A stretch of DNA of 64,000 nucleotides from Echinometra lucunter (taxonomy: Eukaryota; Echinodermata; Echinoidea; Camarodonta; Echinometridae): positions 13,238,139 through 13,302,138 of the forward strand of contig CM057162.1 of NCBI GenBank assembly GCA_029962745.1, written 5' to 3'. Numbering within the stretch: position 1 is the stretch's first letter; each line of letters begins with the position of its first letter. The notes below the pieces were generated by a model. That model was not told the DNA's origin, did no database searches, and saw nothing but the letters and a program-made list of their open reading frames with translations. Positions 33,701 to 43,183 of this stretch are shown here, piece after piece. Made by a program: the position numbers and the translations under genes.

Positions 33701-35025
33701 CTTCAAATGATCCAAAAGAGGCGGGGCCTAATGCCATTCACGTAATGAAGTTCCACGCGTGCTGCTTTCCGTCTAGTAATATGCTCGTGAATTCAGGAGT
33801 AAAGTTTAATGCTAGCTTCAGATCTGTGACCAGAGGCAGACAAGATATGCCCGGCTTCAAAGCCTGCATTGTTTAGAGATGTTGATGTAGGTGCCACACA
33901 AGCAGTGATTAGTGTAGATCTTTGAACGTTCTGCTCCTCTGGTAATGGTCGACATTTTCTTGGCAATGGTGTTGATGCCAAATCAGTGCATTATCAAACC
34001 ATGGTGATGAGTCTACAGACGTGACAGACTTTAGATGTTGCCAAAAGGTCTCACAGTTTGGATTTAAATGAGAAACGTAGTAACGTATGCCATGAAGGAC
34101 TCAACCGGAGGACTCAACTGGACACTTTCCATGATGAGTCCCAAACATTCACCATAAAGATTTTTTTTCATATCATGAACACTGTACACAAACTTTTAAT
34201 TTGTAAAATCCTTTTCAACAGCAAAATGTTCCTTCTTCGTAGAATGGAAATTTTCTCTTCCTCTGTTACACAGGTACAACATCATGTCCACAAATACAAT
34301 GGAACCTCATTATAAAGAACACTGTTATATAACAAACTCTCGTTATAACATGGTAATTTTGCTGGTCCCACTTCTTTATATTTCATTGTTTTTAGCCCTG
34401 ATATAAAAGGTTTCGATATAAAGAGGTAATATCCTTGGTCCAGAGGAGTTTGTTGTAATAAGGCTTGTCTGTACTATGTTTTGCAAATCTCCAGGAGTAG
34501 TAGATGTGTCCACTGCAGATGAATTTTCTAATTTTCATCATATCCTCCGGTATTATTGAGTACTTTTGCTGCACAGCCCCCTTTCCAACCTTCTTCAGCT
34601 TGTGAAGCTTTGCTTGGAAAACATTATTTGCAGGCTTGAAAACATCATTGGTTGGCTTGAAAGCTGCATCTTTGTAATATCAATGGAGAGGTTCTTCTGT
34701 AGCGAAGTGTGATCAGCAAATACTTAGCATAGTAGTCCCCTTCATCTGACTCTGTGTTATTTTTATACATGCTGTATAATGATATTTTTGTTGTTTTATA
34801 TTGTTTTGAATAAAATGAAATTGAAATGAATTAAAATTACTTCTTGCAGCTCCGTTGGTGAAGATCAAGCAAGCCCTACAGCGTCTCAAGAACGAGGTCA
34901 TCCAGATGGATGTTCGGATAGGGGTCGTGGAGCAAAACCTTCTTCAAGCCAAGCTAAAAGACAAGACCAACATGCAAAGAGATATGAATAAACCTATTGG
35001 TAATGCTAATGAATATGATTATTGA
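19668..35025 (+). CDS. IFT57: IFT57, intraflagellar transport complex B protein, complete ten-exon gene
   Basis: Exons 19668-19766, 20323-20487, 23513-23685, 25100-25190, 26407-26478, 27351-27449, 28180-28275, 29478-29609, 31702-31831 and 34850-35025 join without frame errors into 410 residues (human IFT57 is about 429). The start ATG has a strong context (aagATGg) and is the first in frame. The N-terminal ~140 residues (MEDLMDKLK, LLNYEEEFL, NPGEQFYMFTSLSAWL) match the calponin-homology-like domain of IFT57. Residues ~150-200 are very acidic. Residues ~235-400 are coiled coil (IRTDNKDWRTHVDQMHQH, LEKIGSREKYINNQLEHL, VKIKQALQRLKNE). In the family the protein sits in IFT-B2, pairs with IFT20 and IFT38 and is needed for cilium assembly. 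Exons 4-10 recur at 43093-53437. Confidence 0.96.
20323..20487 (+). CDS. IFT57: IFT57 exon 2
   Basis: Acceptor tttgtttag and donor gag|gtaggg bound 55 codons in phase 0: LLNYEEEFLRELGF, SRHYFAIATNPGEQFYMF, KQFDRPQE. Core of the CH-like domain. Confidence 0.96.
20952..21359. mobile_element. TTAA-target MITE (family D), copy in IFT57 intron 2
   Basis: The ends CCCATTCGTGAC and GTCACGAGTGGG are inverted and flanked on both sides by TTAA (20948-20951, 21360-21363). A homologous element, about 95% similar by eye, is at 46355-46763. A TTAA target site suggests piggyBac or Kolobok origin. Confidence 0.88.
21364..22493. other. IFT57 intron 2, unannotated part
   Basis: No exon-like or repeat structure recognised beyond short AT-rich motifs. 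Confidence 0.5.
22494..23211. mobile_element. inverted-repeat element with repeated AATCGCGATT motifs, ~718 bp
   Basis: The ends ttaggcacgttcacacacaa and ttgtgtgtgaatgcccctaa are inverted. The interior repeats the palindrome AATCGCGATT and variants near both ends (22535-22625, 22998-23110). The middle has no coding potential. Confidence 0.8.
23247..23458. mobile_element. inverted-repeat MITE (family E)
   Basis: ggggtgttaagttggact at the left against agtccagcttaactctttgt gaaacacccc at the right. Core ccaatgcgcatgcagtattt. A second member is at 26836-27020. Confidence 0.8.
23513..23685 (+). CDS. IFT57: IFT57 exon 3
   Basis: Acceptor ctttattcag, donor tcaaa|gtaagt. It encodes YDDPNATVANILAEVRQLGA ... 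GFKWSK, with two bases of the last Lys codon completed by exon 4. It ends the CH-like domain. Confidence 0.96.
24180..25099 (+). repeat. ~74-bp tandem array of exon-4 splice-acceptor copies, IFT57 intron 3
   Basis: Each unit carries a pyrimidine tract, TTGCAG and then accactctat or a close variant, which is the same 10 nt that begins exon 4. Decoy acceptors precede 24192, 24270, 24339, 24416, 24490, 24602, 24676, 24750, 24824, 24898, 24968 and 25022; the true one precedes 25100. Most are spaced 74 bp apart. The array is pyrimidine-rich and free of stops over long distances, hence the very long Leu/Ser/Phe open frames. Confidence 0.92.
25100..25190 (+). CDS. IFT57: IFT57 exon 4 (copy 1)
   Basis: Acceptor ctttcag, donor gct|gtaagt. 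It encodes PLYPEEEAEEESTVDDDVE LTLDKVDDEIA: the acidic segment following the CH-like domain. Identical to 43093-43183. Confidence 0.95.
26407..26478 (+). CDS. IFT57: IFT57 exon 5 (copy 1)
   Basis: 24 codons EEEDIEEEESFLDLEGL ... QTNK between acceptor ctatcag and donor aag|gtttgt. Identical to copy 2. Confidence 0.93.
26836..27020. mobile_element. inverted-repeat MITE (family E), intron 5 copy 1 only
   Basis: ttaagttggacttagagtca at the left, aagtccaacttaactctttg at the right. Same family as 23247-23458. The matching interval in copy 2 holds a different repeat (44890-45300). Confidence 0.78.
27351..27449 (+). CDS. IFT57: IFT57 exon 6 (copy 1)
   Basis: 33 codons ETAESSRPEEIMESS ... EWRLEVERVTPSLK, acceptor ggtgccag, donor aag|gtacga. 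It differs from copy 2 at four silent sites. Confidence 0.95.
28180..28275 (+). CDS. IFT57: IFT57 exon 7 (copy 1)
   Basis: 32 codons VHIRTDNKDWRTHVDQMH ... ALSETK, a highly conserved family block. Acceptor catttaaag, donor aag|gtaact. Identical to copy 2. Confidence 0.96.
28322..28790. repeat. dispersed repeat with TCAAAGGTCA motifs
   Basis: It begins ggtcgagccacgagtagtgg after a T run, then repeats short phrases such as ggtcaaaggtca and aggtcaaatgtta. It is related to the 157-bp units inside the element at 39627-42031. The matching part of copy 2 is 47014-47440. Confidence 0.7.
28975..29240. repeat. TTTA and CA microsatellites
   Basis: (TTTA)n at about 28975-28998 and a CA-rich stretch at about 29148-29240. 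The Cys/Val-rich minus-strand frames are artefacts of the CA repeat. Confidence 0.85.
29478..29609 (+). CDS. IFT57: IFT57 exon 8 (copy 1)
   Basis: 44 codons GHLDKLHKEITRTLEKIG ... DFRGTQDGLAE, coiled coil. Acceptor ttttgtcag, donor gag|gtaagc. Two silent differences from copy 2. Confidence 0.96.
30929..31120. repeat. 32-bp minisatellite, six units
   Basis: gagtacactctccatctcat followed by tgtgacttaact is repeated six times (the first unit has gagtt). Copy 2 has a single unit at 49548-49579. Confidence 0.95.
31702..31831 (+). CDS. IFT57: IFT57 exon 9 (copy 1)
   Basis: VKEQYRQASGGVTERTRQL ... MEERGSSMTDG plus one base of the next codon. Acceptor attgtccag, donor gat|gtaagt. Two silent differences from copy 2. 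Confidence 0.96.
31856..31990. mobile_element. hairpin element (family B relative) just after the exon 9 donor
   Basis: gagtcttgtcagtgattttc and gaaaatcacagacaagactc are inverted around a core containing gccaatcaaatgcaaggatt. It starts 25 bp after the splice donor. Present in copy 2 at about 50311-50455. Confidence 0.8.
32735..32918. mobile_element. palindromic MITE (family F)
   Basis: ggtgtttcataaagctgtta and gaacagctttatgaaacacc arms continue inward through the motif acgcacgactttacgc. G/C runs lie at both ends. Copy 2 counterpart at 51195-51384. Confidence 0.88.
32919..34296. other. IFT57 intron 9, unannotated part
   Basis: No exon or clear repeat recognised. It is closely matched in copy 2 with several small indels. 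Confidence 0.5.
34297..34471. mobile_element. pogo-like MITE (copy 1 of IFT57 intron 9)
   Basis: The ends caatggaacctcattataaa and ttgtaataaggcttgtctg are loosely inverted and flanked by TA on both sides, typical of pogo/Tigger elements. Counterpart at 52709-52881; an independent member at 56008-56181. Confidence 0.75.
34850..35025 (+). CDS. IFT57: IFT57 exon 10 (copy 1), terminal
   Basis: Acceptor acttcttgcag. It encodes SPLVKIKQALQRLKNEV ... MDVRIGVVEQNLLQAKL ... NANEYDY and TGA at 35023-35025. One silent difference from copy 2. Confidence 0.96.
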
Positions 35026-36237
35026 AGATTTTTAATCATGGGATATGAGTAATGCAGACTACTAAACAAAGTTGGAGGAGAAGTATGCAGATAACTACTA
35101 ATTGAACATATCAGTGATACTGAGAGATATGAATGTTAAAAAGATTTAAAACAATTGCCCAAGGTTTATCTTTATTGCATTGCCTACTGATTATAAAGTA
35201 TCACAGTTAAGAGGACATTTAAACAGATTACAGTAAAAACAAAGGTGAAAGAAAGAAGGGGGAGGGATGATTTCAGAAAGACTGTTTAAATGGGGACATA
35301 GGTAGAAATATTATCTTTTACTGCCAAGATGTCATTTCATTATTGCAACAGCATACTTATACCAAGAGAAATGAATACATGTATCAGTAAAGGACAGGCC
35401 CCATTTGACAAATAACCAGATGACTATGAAGTAGACTATAGACCCTGTTTACATCTGGCTTTTGGCTGGCCCAAGACAGGCCTAAATTTTGATGTAAAAA
35501 TGCAGTACCACATGTGGACATCCTCCGGAGGTAGTCTCGGGTGGCCTACTTTTGGTGTAAAGGCTAGCGGGCCCAAATATGGTACCAAATTCATCACAAG
35601 AGACGTACTATTAGGACGTCATAATGGTATACGACCACCAGCTGTGCTTAACATTATGATGCATTAAAATGGTGATCATTCATTCGTGCGTGTGCCATAT
35701 GAAATGTTTAAATGTTTTCAGTACTAGGCCAGCTTCAGGCCTGCCCCGCAGTGTAAACGATGTTGGTGACTACGGTACTGGAAGCACTACTCATCCAAGA
35801 AAATTGTTTCTTAAAGTTCTTTGGCATATTAAATCACTGAGCTTACGTCTGTATTGTCAATACCATATTTATTTTCCAAATAAATTCCAGGGGCCTGTTG
35901 CATAAAACTTACTATAATAGTAACTTTCCTATTATAGTAACTTTAAAGGTAGATACTGCTCTCAACAGATCAGAACTAAACCTTCAATCAAAGCTTAGAT
36001 ACAAGACTAACATGCGAATAGTTGTGAATAAGCATATGGATAGTACAAATGAATGTGAATATATGGCAAATTATAATTGAGGTTCAAAAGAACAGAATAT
36101 GACAATCAAGGACAGGAATATTTGCACAAGTACACAGGAGGAAAGAACTAAAAGGGAAAACTGTGAAAGACTAAAGAGATGGCGGGTTCAACTCTAAAAT
36201 ACTTTGATTATTGTGTGGAGTGTTATTTTGGCATACC

Positions 36238-36372
36238 TGGGCCCTATCTTACAAAGAGTTGCGATCGATTCGGATCAATCTCTCAGCTGTGTACTTAAGA
36301 GATAGGAGTTGAGATCAATCTCAAAGTTCCGATTGATCCGAATCGATTGCTACTCTTTGTAAAAGGGGCTCA
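36238..36372. mobile_element. hairpin MITE (family G)
   Basis: ttacaaagagttgcgatcga and tcgattgctactctttgtaa arms, each extended by GATTCGGATCAATCT / GATTGATCCGAATC. Counterpart in copy 2 at about 54650-54783. Confidence 0.85.
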
Positions 36373-36522
36373 GTAAATAGACTTATTTTCAGTAAATACA
36401 CAACTTTTTAAAGCCTCATATAGATAAATTTTTCTGCATAAATTGAAATGATATGGTTTTATTTTTTCAGGCAGCTATTTCAGTTGCTTTGTTTTTTTTT
36501 TCCAACATATCTGGGGTTTTAT

Positions 36523-36754
36523 GCAACAAAGGGCTATCAGCATTTTTGGTCAAAACGAGATTTCAAAATCAAAATGATCCAGTCAGAGACCAGGAAGCCA
36601 TTCGTAATAATGGTTTCTACAGCAAACTTTGCTGCAACTGGGTATCACCCAAAATAGATATGGCTATCTGCTTTAAACTGCAGTGTGTCGGGGCAACAAA
36701 TCTTCATTTCAAGATTTATCAAGTTTTCCAAAAATGCAGATAGCCCTTTGTTGC
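36523..36754. mobile_element. short-TIR MITE (family H)
   Basis: GCAACAAAGGGCTATCAGCA at the left is matched inverted by TGCAGATAGCCCTTTGTTGC at the right, about 25 of 27 bases. Present in both copies (55 kb counterpart about 54932-55165). Confidence 0.85.
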
Positions 36755-37248
36755 ACTGATCCCTCGATATGGGACATGTTGATGGCTTTTTGTAAGACAC
36801 GATGAGATGCAGGAAAGATAAGTTTAGTTGTCCATCTAAAAGAAGCTGCATTGCTTCATTGTCAACTTGTATGAATTAAGAATTGTGTTTCCAAAATGTA
36901 AATTTCTTAAAGGAATATGTCTCATATAAAGTTATTTATTACGCCAGGATTTTTAAAGAGCGGTACATAAAATATGGGAGTATGTTCTTGCATTGAATAT
37001 AATGAAAACAATATGTTTTACTTAAACATCCATCAGTGTAGAATTATCCTGATTCTTTGTCTATGATATTGATTACTGAGTGTTAATAATAAACTTCTCT
37101 ATGTGTAAATAGTTTTTTTAGAAAATGGTGTAGATGAGTATGATGTATAGAGTTGTATTGCATTAAATTGTAAAGTGTGACTAAAAGCTTATTTGAAAAG
37201 AAAGTAATAAACAATGACTTTGTTTGCTGTAGTGTTTTTCTACTGTGC

Positions 37249-37748
37249 NNNNNNNNNNNNNNNNNNNNNNNNNNNNNNNNNNNNNNNNNNNNNNNNNNNN
37301 NNNNNNNNNNNNNNNNNNNNNNNNNNNNNNNNNNNNNNNNNNNNNNNNNNNNNNNNNNNNNNNNNNNNNNNNNNNNNNNNNNNNNNNNNNNNNNNNNNNN
37401 NNNNNNNNNNNNNNNNNNNNNNNNNNNNNNNNNNNNNNNNNNNNNNNNNNNNNNNNNNNNNNNNNNNNNNNNNNNNNNNNNNNNNNNNNNNNNNNNNNNN
37501 NNNNNNNNNNNNNNNNNNNNNNNNNNNNNNNNNNNNNNNNNNNNNNNNNNNNNNNNNNNNNNNNNNNNNNNNNNNNNNNNNNNNNNNNNNNNNNNNNNNN
37601 NNNNNNNNNNNNNNNNNNNNNNNNNNNNNNNNNNNNNNNNNNNNNNNNNNNNNNNNNNNNNNNNNNNNNNNNNNNNNNNNNNNNNNNNNNNNNNNNNNNN
37701 NNNNNNNNNNNNNNNNNNNNNNNNNNNNNNNNNNNNNNNNNNNNNNNN
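37249..37748. other. assembly gap, exactly 500 N
   Basis: A run of 500 N. The fixed length suggests a placeholder, so true distance and even order across it are unknown. Open frames through it are meaningless. Confidence 1.
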
Positions 37749-38663
37749 AGTCGTGCCATACGTCTTATTTACGTATTATAAATACGTCTTTAAGACGATA
37801 CTTTGCACCAGCACACGACGTAAAATAAGACGTCATATTTTTACGTCAATTTTACATCATATTGGTCGGAAAAAAACGTCTTTATGACGTCTTTACGACC
37901 CAAAGGAAGCTCACAGACTGGTAAAAATCACATCATAAAGACGTCAAAGCTTCAAAGCTGGTTTATCAAATATTTTAGAATGTATTCAACATTGGTTTTT
38001 TTGTTGTTGTTTTTTTGGTTAATGTTCTAGCCTATAGATCGTCCTATACTAACCCTATTTCCTAACATCCTACATCCTACGTCCTATACCTAACTACTGA
38101 TGCTTTGTATCGACATTACTATATATATGGGCTGTAGTGTAGTACTTGAAAAAAAACCAGTTAGAAATTACAATTTCTTGATACATTCTGAAATACCCTG
38201 CCCATGACATTAACTGAACGGTGTTCAACATGGAAGTACATTGTTCATTAAATCAGCAGTGCAATCATTGAATAAAATGGTAAAATTAAAATGTTATCTT
38301 CCTTTTTTCACGAAGTTTAGTCATTTCTGGTCATTCATGAATATTCATGAATCACGATCAACTATCAAGACGTAAAACTGGCGTAAACACGTCATATTAT
38401 GGTCTTGAAAAAAGCTGTTATAAAGTGGGAAATAAATGACGTAAAAATACGTCTTATTCTGGTCTTTAAAAAAGACGTTAAAAAGTGGTAAATATTTGAC
38501 GTAAAATATATGTCATCTTATGTTCAAACAAAATTGGAGAAAATTTTGGTTATATAAAGACGTCATAAGGTTGTCGTAAAATAGTCGTGTATACGACATA
38601 TGACGTGTGGACCAGTTTATGACCAGTTTTTGACGTCTTAAAGACATCCGTCTGCTATCAGGG
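37749..38663. mobile_element. element rich in ACGTCTT/GACGT motifs, left end lost in the gap
   Basis: Dense ACGTC/GACGT and TACGTC motifs are concentrated at both ends (37750-37950 and 38365-38640) around an AT-rich middle. The right end reads acgtcttaaagacatccgtc then tgctatcaggg. The symmetry suggests a non-autonomous DNA transposon. Confidence 0.65.
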
Positions 38664-39525
38664 TAGAGGCTTGGTTAGATGAATGAGGTACTATACGAAA
38701 CCCACGGCAGATTTTGCGGCTCATTACACTGAAATTGGAATGGCCCATGACAGACAAATTTTCTGCTGCTAAGTGGCAGTGCCCGGCACGGGCACATGCC
38801 CCCAAAGGGCATTATTATAGAGTCTACATTATAGGCTTTGTTAGATGAAAGAGTTACCACATGAAACCCACGGCAGATTTTGGGGCTCTTCACACAGATT
38901 ATGGAATGACCCATGACAGATGAATTTGCTGTTGTTTTGTGCCCGCTAGCCGCCCCCAAAGAGTGGCCCGAAGGCACTTTTCATATGTTTGACCCAGGTC
39001 AAACATCCAGGTCACACATCCTATACCACTTAAAATATGCAGTGGTCAAGTCGATCTTACAAAGTCCTGAATGGGCTATGGCAGACGAATTTCCTGCTGC
39101 TTTGTGCCCGGAAGATGCCCCAAAGAATGGCCTGAGGGCCCTTTTCATATTTTGACCTAGTTAGCATCTTAGACGTCACTTGAAACCAATGCGAAAGGGT
39201 CAGGTCTATCCTACAGACTACTGAATGGGCCATGAGAGACAATGTACTATTTGTGCCCGGCAGATGCCCCTAAAGAGTGGCCCGCGGGCCTCTGTTGCAT
39301 GTTTGACCTAGTCAACATCCTAGGTATTGCTAACAACGAGTTTGAAATGCATGCATATATTTCCAGTTTGTTTCAAGTTGTACCTCATTTTGCTGGTCAA
39401 GGGCCCATTTAGGGGACCTTGACGGAGGGGGGGGGGGGGCATCTGGCTGGCACTTAGCAACAGAAAATTTGTCTACCATGGCCATTTCGATAGTTTTTAA
39501 GGTCGACCTGACCATTTCAAACTCT
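38664..39525. repeat. degenerate ~150-bp tandem repeat
   Basis: Recurrent phrases are gaaacccacggcagatttt, aatggcccatgacagacaaa, ctgctgctttgtgcccgg and gcccccaaag(gg/ag). Three to five units can be followed. Related units occur in copy 2 intron 5 at 44890-45300. Confidence 0.7.
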
Positions 39526-40024
39526 AATATATCACTCAGATTGTCATTCATTCTTTCTTGCAGACCGCTCTATCTTAGATTCTATCTTCTTGTCTACCTC
39601 TTGTATCACTTATCATACCTTCTCTTCCCGGGGGGGCCACTCTATGTACAACACTGTAACCATGCGCGTGCACAAAAACGCGGAATAAGGGGTGTTTTTT
39701 CAGGCAGAGCACGGATCCGCGCGGATCCGCGATAAGGGTATCAAAATCGCCGATTTGAGAGAAAAAGGGGGTCTTTTCAGCGCTAAATCCGCGCTAAGGG
39801 TCATTTTTTGCATAATCTGAAGTAAAATAAAAATGTACCTAATTCACAGTGATTTTCCCCCTTTCCATCAATTTCCCCCAATTTTATTGTTTACCACCCC
39901 CTTTTTGTCTCGCCCACCGGAGGTGAAGGCGAGACTAAGGGATCCAAATGTCGTCCGTCCGTCGTCCGTCCGTCGTCCGTCCGTCGTCCGTCCGTCCGTC
40001 ACAAACGTTATGAAAGATAACTTG

Positions 40025-40809
40025 GCAACCGTGACTCACTTTTCAACCAAACTTGGGTTGTAGATGCCCTAAGCGGACCTGCATGTTATGCTCTAGTCAG
40101 AGGTCACATGGTAAGGTCAAAGGTCATTTCAGGTCAAACGTTAAAGTTTACGTGCAAGACTCTCTTATGACACAAAACTCTGCAACCGTGACTCACTTTT
40201 CAACCAAACTTGGGTTGTAGATGCCCTAAGCGGACCTGCATGTTATGCTCTAGTCAGAGGTCACATGGTAAGGTCAAAGGTCATTTCAGGTCAAACGTTA
40301 AAGTTTACGTGCAAGACTCTCTTATGACACAAAACTCTGCAACTGTGTGACACTGTTCAATCAAACTTGGGTTGTAGATGCACTAAGGGGACCTGCATCT
40401 TATTGTCCAGTCAGAGGTCACATGGTAAGGTCAAAGGTCATTTCAGGTCAAATGTTAAAGTTGACGTGCAAGACTCTCTTATCACACATAACTTTGCAAC
40501 CGTGACTCACTTTTCAACCAAACTTGGGTTGTAGATGCACTGAGGGGACCTGCATGTTATGGTCCAGTCAGAGGTCACATGGTAAGGTCAAAGGTCATTT
40601 CAGGTCAAACGTTGAAGTTTACGTGCAAGACTCTCTTATGACTCAAAACTCTGCAACCGTGTGACACTTATCTATCAAACTTGGGTTGTCGATGCACTAA
40701 GGGGACCTGCATGTTATGGTCCAGTCATAGGTCACATGGTAAGGTCAAAGGTCATTTCAGGTCAAACATTAAAGTTTACGTGCAAGACTCTCTTATGACA
40801 CAAAACTCT
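40025..40809. repeat. five 157-bp tandem units
   Basis: gcaaccgtgactcacttttc recurs at 40025, 40182, 40339, 40496 and 40653, exactly 157 bp apart, with a partial sixth from 40810. Each unit contains ggtcaaaggtcatttcaggt. Units 1 and 2 are almost identical. Confidence 0.95.
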
Positions 40810-41509
40810 GCAACCATGTGACACTTATCTATTTTGCACTTGAAAGAATATTAAAACTATACATAAATACTCAGTGCAAAGTGGCTGAGGGATCAGTTTT
40901 CTGTTCTCTTCAATTTTATGCATGCTTTTTTTTTTTCCTGTGGCAGTATTCAATATACCATAAAAGATTTTACTCACTAACCCTTCTTCTTAACAAAACA
41001 TAACTGTTCTCGTATTTCTTTTCTCTAAATTATAAGCTCATTATCACACTACATCATCTGCAGCCCTCAGCTACACTACAACCACAAACACTTTTCAACT
41101 CCACACATGTAAAATATCAATCATACAATGTTACTCATATCAGAGGGATGAGAGTAGAAGCAGGGAAAGTACATGCACGTGAAAATGCAGTACCATTTCA
41201 TAAAAAACCCTTCTCATATTTTATCAAATGTTATTCCATCCCAGTTATTTCACAATGAGCTTTTGATACAGTTCTGTTGTGTGCCATCACAGATCGCGAT
41301 ATTTCTAGTTATTTTCACAAGTGGGCGAGACACAACATCGCAAACGCCTTGTTTATTATCAAAATATGAACTTAGTCCCTGTTGCTTTTGAAAGAACTTT
41401 TAAATGATACATTCTTACTATTCCTACAGTCTTGCTCTAATGATAAGAGTTATATTTGACCTAGTCCTTGTTAAGGGTGCTTTTTAAGTCCAATGCTCTC
41501 AATCATTGT

Positions 41510-41955
41510 TAAAGGTATACGGAGAGAGAAAAATCCTAGTTTAAGGGTATGCGTGGAGAGAAAAATCCTAGTTAAGAGTATACGTGGAGAGAAAAAAATC
41601 CTAGTTAGGGGTATGCGTGGAGAGAAAAATCCTTGTTAAGGGTATGTGTGGAGAGAAAAATCCTAGTTAAGGGTATACGTGGAGAGAAAAATCCTTGTTA
41701 AAGGTATGCGTGGAGAGAAAAATCCTAGTTAAGGGTATACGTGGAGAGAAAAATCCTCGTTAAGGGTATACGTGGAGAGAAAAATCCTTGTTAAGGGTAT
41801 GCGTGGAGATAAAAACCCTTGTTAAGGGTATACGTGGAGAGAAAAATCCTAGTTAAGGGTATGCTGGAGAAAAAAATCCTAGTTAAGGGTATGCTGGAGA
41901 GAAAAAAATCCTAGTTAAGGGTAGCTTTTTTGAGCTCCGCGAATCCTAGTTAAGG
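41510..41955. repeat. ~31-bp minisatellite, about fourteen units
   Basis: Unit ggtatacgtggagagaaaaa followed by tccttgttaag, with small variants. Confidence 0.92.
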
Positions 41956-42039
41956 GTACTTTTTGAAAGGGTGTGCACGAGCATGGTTACAGTGTTGTAC
42001 ATAGAGTGGCCCCCCCCCCCCCCCCCCCGGGCTTCTCTT

Positions 42040-43092
42040 TTACAGACCACTCTATCTTTCTGTCCTTCTGTCTATCTTCCCCTTGTCTCACTTGGTTTAT
42101 CATTCATTCTTTCTTGCAGAGCTCTTTATCTTTCTGTTCTTCTGTCTATCTACATGTACCTCTTGTCTCACTTGGTTTATCATTCATTCTTTCTTGCAGT
42201 CCACTCTATCTTTCTGTCCTTCTGTCTATCTCCCCCTTGTCTCACTTGGTTTATCATTCATTCTTTCTTGCCGACCTCTTTATCTTTCTGTTCTGTCTAT
42301 CTAACTCTTGTCTCACTCAGTCTGTCATTCATTCATTCTTTCTTGCAGACCTCTTTATCTTTTTGTTCTTCTGTCTATCTCCCCCTTGTCTCACTTGGTT
42401 TATCATTCATTCTTTCTTGCAGACCTCTTTATCTTTCTGTCCTTCTGTCTATCTCCCCCTTGTCTCACTTGGTTTATCATTCATTCTTTCTTGCAGACCT
42501 CTTTATCTTTCTGTTCTGTCTATCTACCTCTTGTCTCACTTGGTTTATCATTCATTCTTTCTTGCAGACCTCTTTATCTTTCTGTTCTGTCTATCTACCT
42601 CTTGTCTCACTCAGTCTGTCATTCATTCATTCATTCTTTCAGACCACTCTATCTCTCTGTCCTTCTGTCTATCTCCCCCTTGTCTCACTTGGTTCATCAT
42701 TCATTCTTTCTTGCAGACCACTATCTTTCTGTCCTTCTGTCTATCTCCCCCTTGTCTCACTTGGTTTATCATTCATTCTTTCTTGCAGACCTCTTTATCT
42801 TTCTGTCCTTCTGTCTATCTCCCCCTTGTCTCACTTGGTTTATCATTCATTCTTTCTTGCAGACCTCTTTATCTTTCTGTTCTTCTGTCTATCTCCCCCT
42901 TGTCTCACTTGGTTTATCATTCATTCTTTCTTGCAGAGCTCTTTATCTCTCTGTTCTTCTGTCTATCTATCTCTTGTCTCACTCAGTCTGTTGTTCATTC
43001 ATTCTTTCTTGCAGACCACTCTATCTTTCTGTTCTTCTGTCTATCTACCTCTTGTCTCACTCAGTCTGTCATTCATTCATTCATTCTTTCAG
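42040..43092 (+). repeat. ~74-bp splice-acceptor array, copy 2 (its first part is 39526-39626)
   Basis: Same units as 24180-25099 (pyrimidine tract, TTGCAG, then accactctat- or acctctttat-type start). Unit number and order differ from copy 1. The transposon at 39627-42031 splits the array. Confidence 0.92.
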
Positions 43093-43183
43093 ACCACTCT
43101 ATCCAGAAGAGGAGGCAGAGGAGGAGTCTACTGTAGATGATGATGTAGAACTCACTTTGGACAAAGTAGATGATGAAATAGCT
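43093..43183 (+). CDS. IFT57: IFT57 exon 4 (copy 2)
   Basis: Identical in sequence to 25100-25190, same acceptor and donor. Confidence 0.92.

Larger units (their letters stand above)
24233..37248 (+). repeat. segment present twice in the window, copy 1
   Basis: Homologous to 39526-55658 over its full length, with small indels and element insertions. It ends at the assembly gap, at a base matching 55658 in copy 2. It covers IFT57 exons 4-10, introns and the 3' flank. Confidence 0.95.
35026..37248 (+). other. IFT57 3' UTR / flank (copy 1)
   Basis: Non-coding. AATAAA occurs at about 35879 and 37205; the second is followed by a T/G-rich tract, making it a reasonable polyadenylation site. The interval holds two small inverted-repeat elements (36238-36372 and 36523-36754). 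Confidence 0.5.
39627..42031. mobile_element. 2.4-kb non-autonomous DNA transposon with 8-bp TSD, carrying two minisatellites
   Basis: Left end CCCGGGGGGGCCACTCTATG continuing TACAACACTGTAACCATG; the right end is the inverted match followed by a C run and CGGG. Target duplications CTTCTCTT at 39619-39626 and 42032-42039 are perfect. The empty site ccttctcttttacagaccac exists in copy 1 at about 24325-24344. Inside are five 157-bp units (40025-40809) and about fourteen ~31-bp units (41510-41955). No transposase. The superfamily is unresolved (hAT- or Mutator-size TSD). Confidence 0.88.

Noticed and set aside
37177..37887. Open frames of 178-236 codons
   Set aside because: They cross the 500-N gap.
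40025..40809. Regularly spaced repeats, considered as a CRISPR-like array
   Set aside because: The 157-bp units are directly adjacent with no unique spacers, in a eukaryotic transposon.
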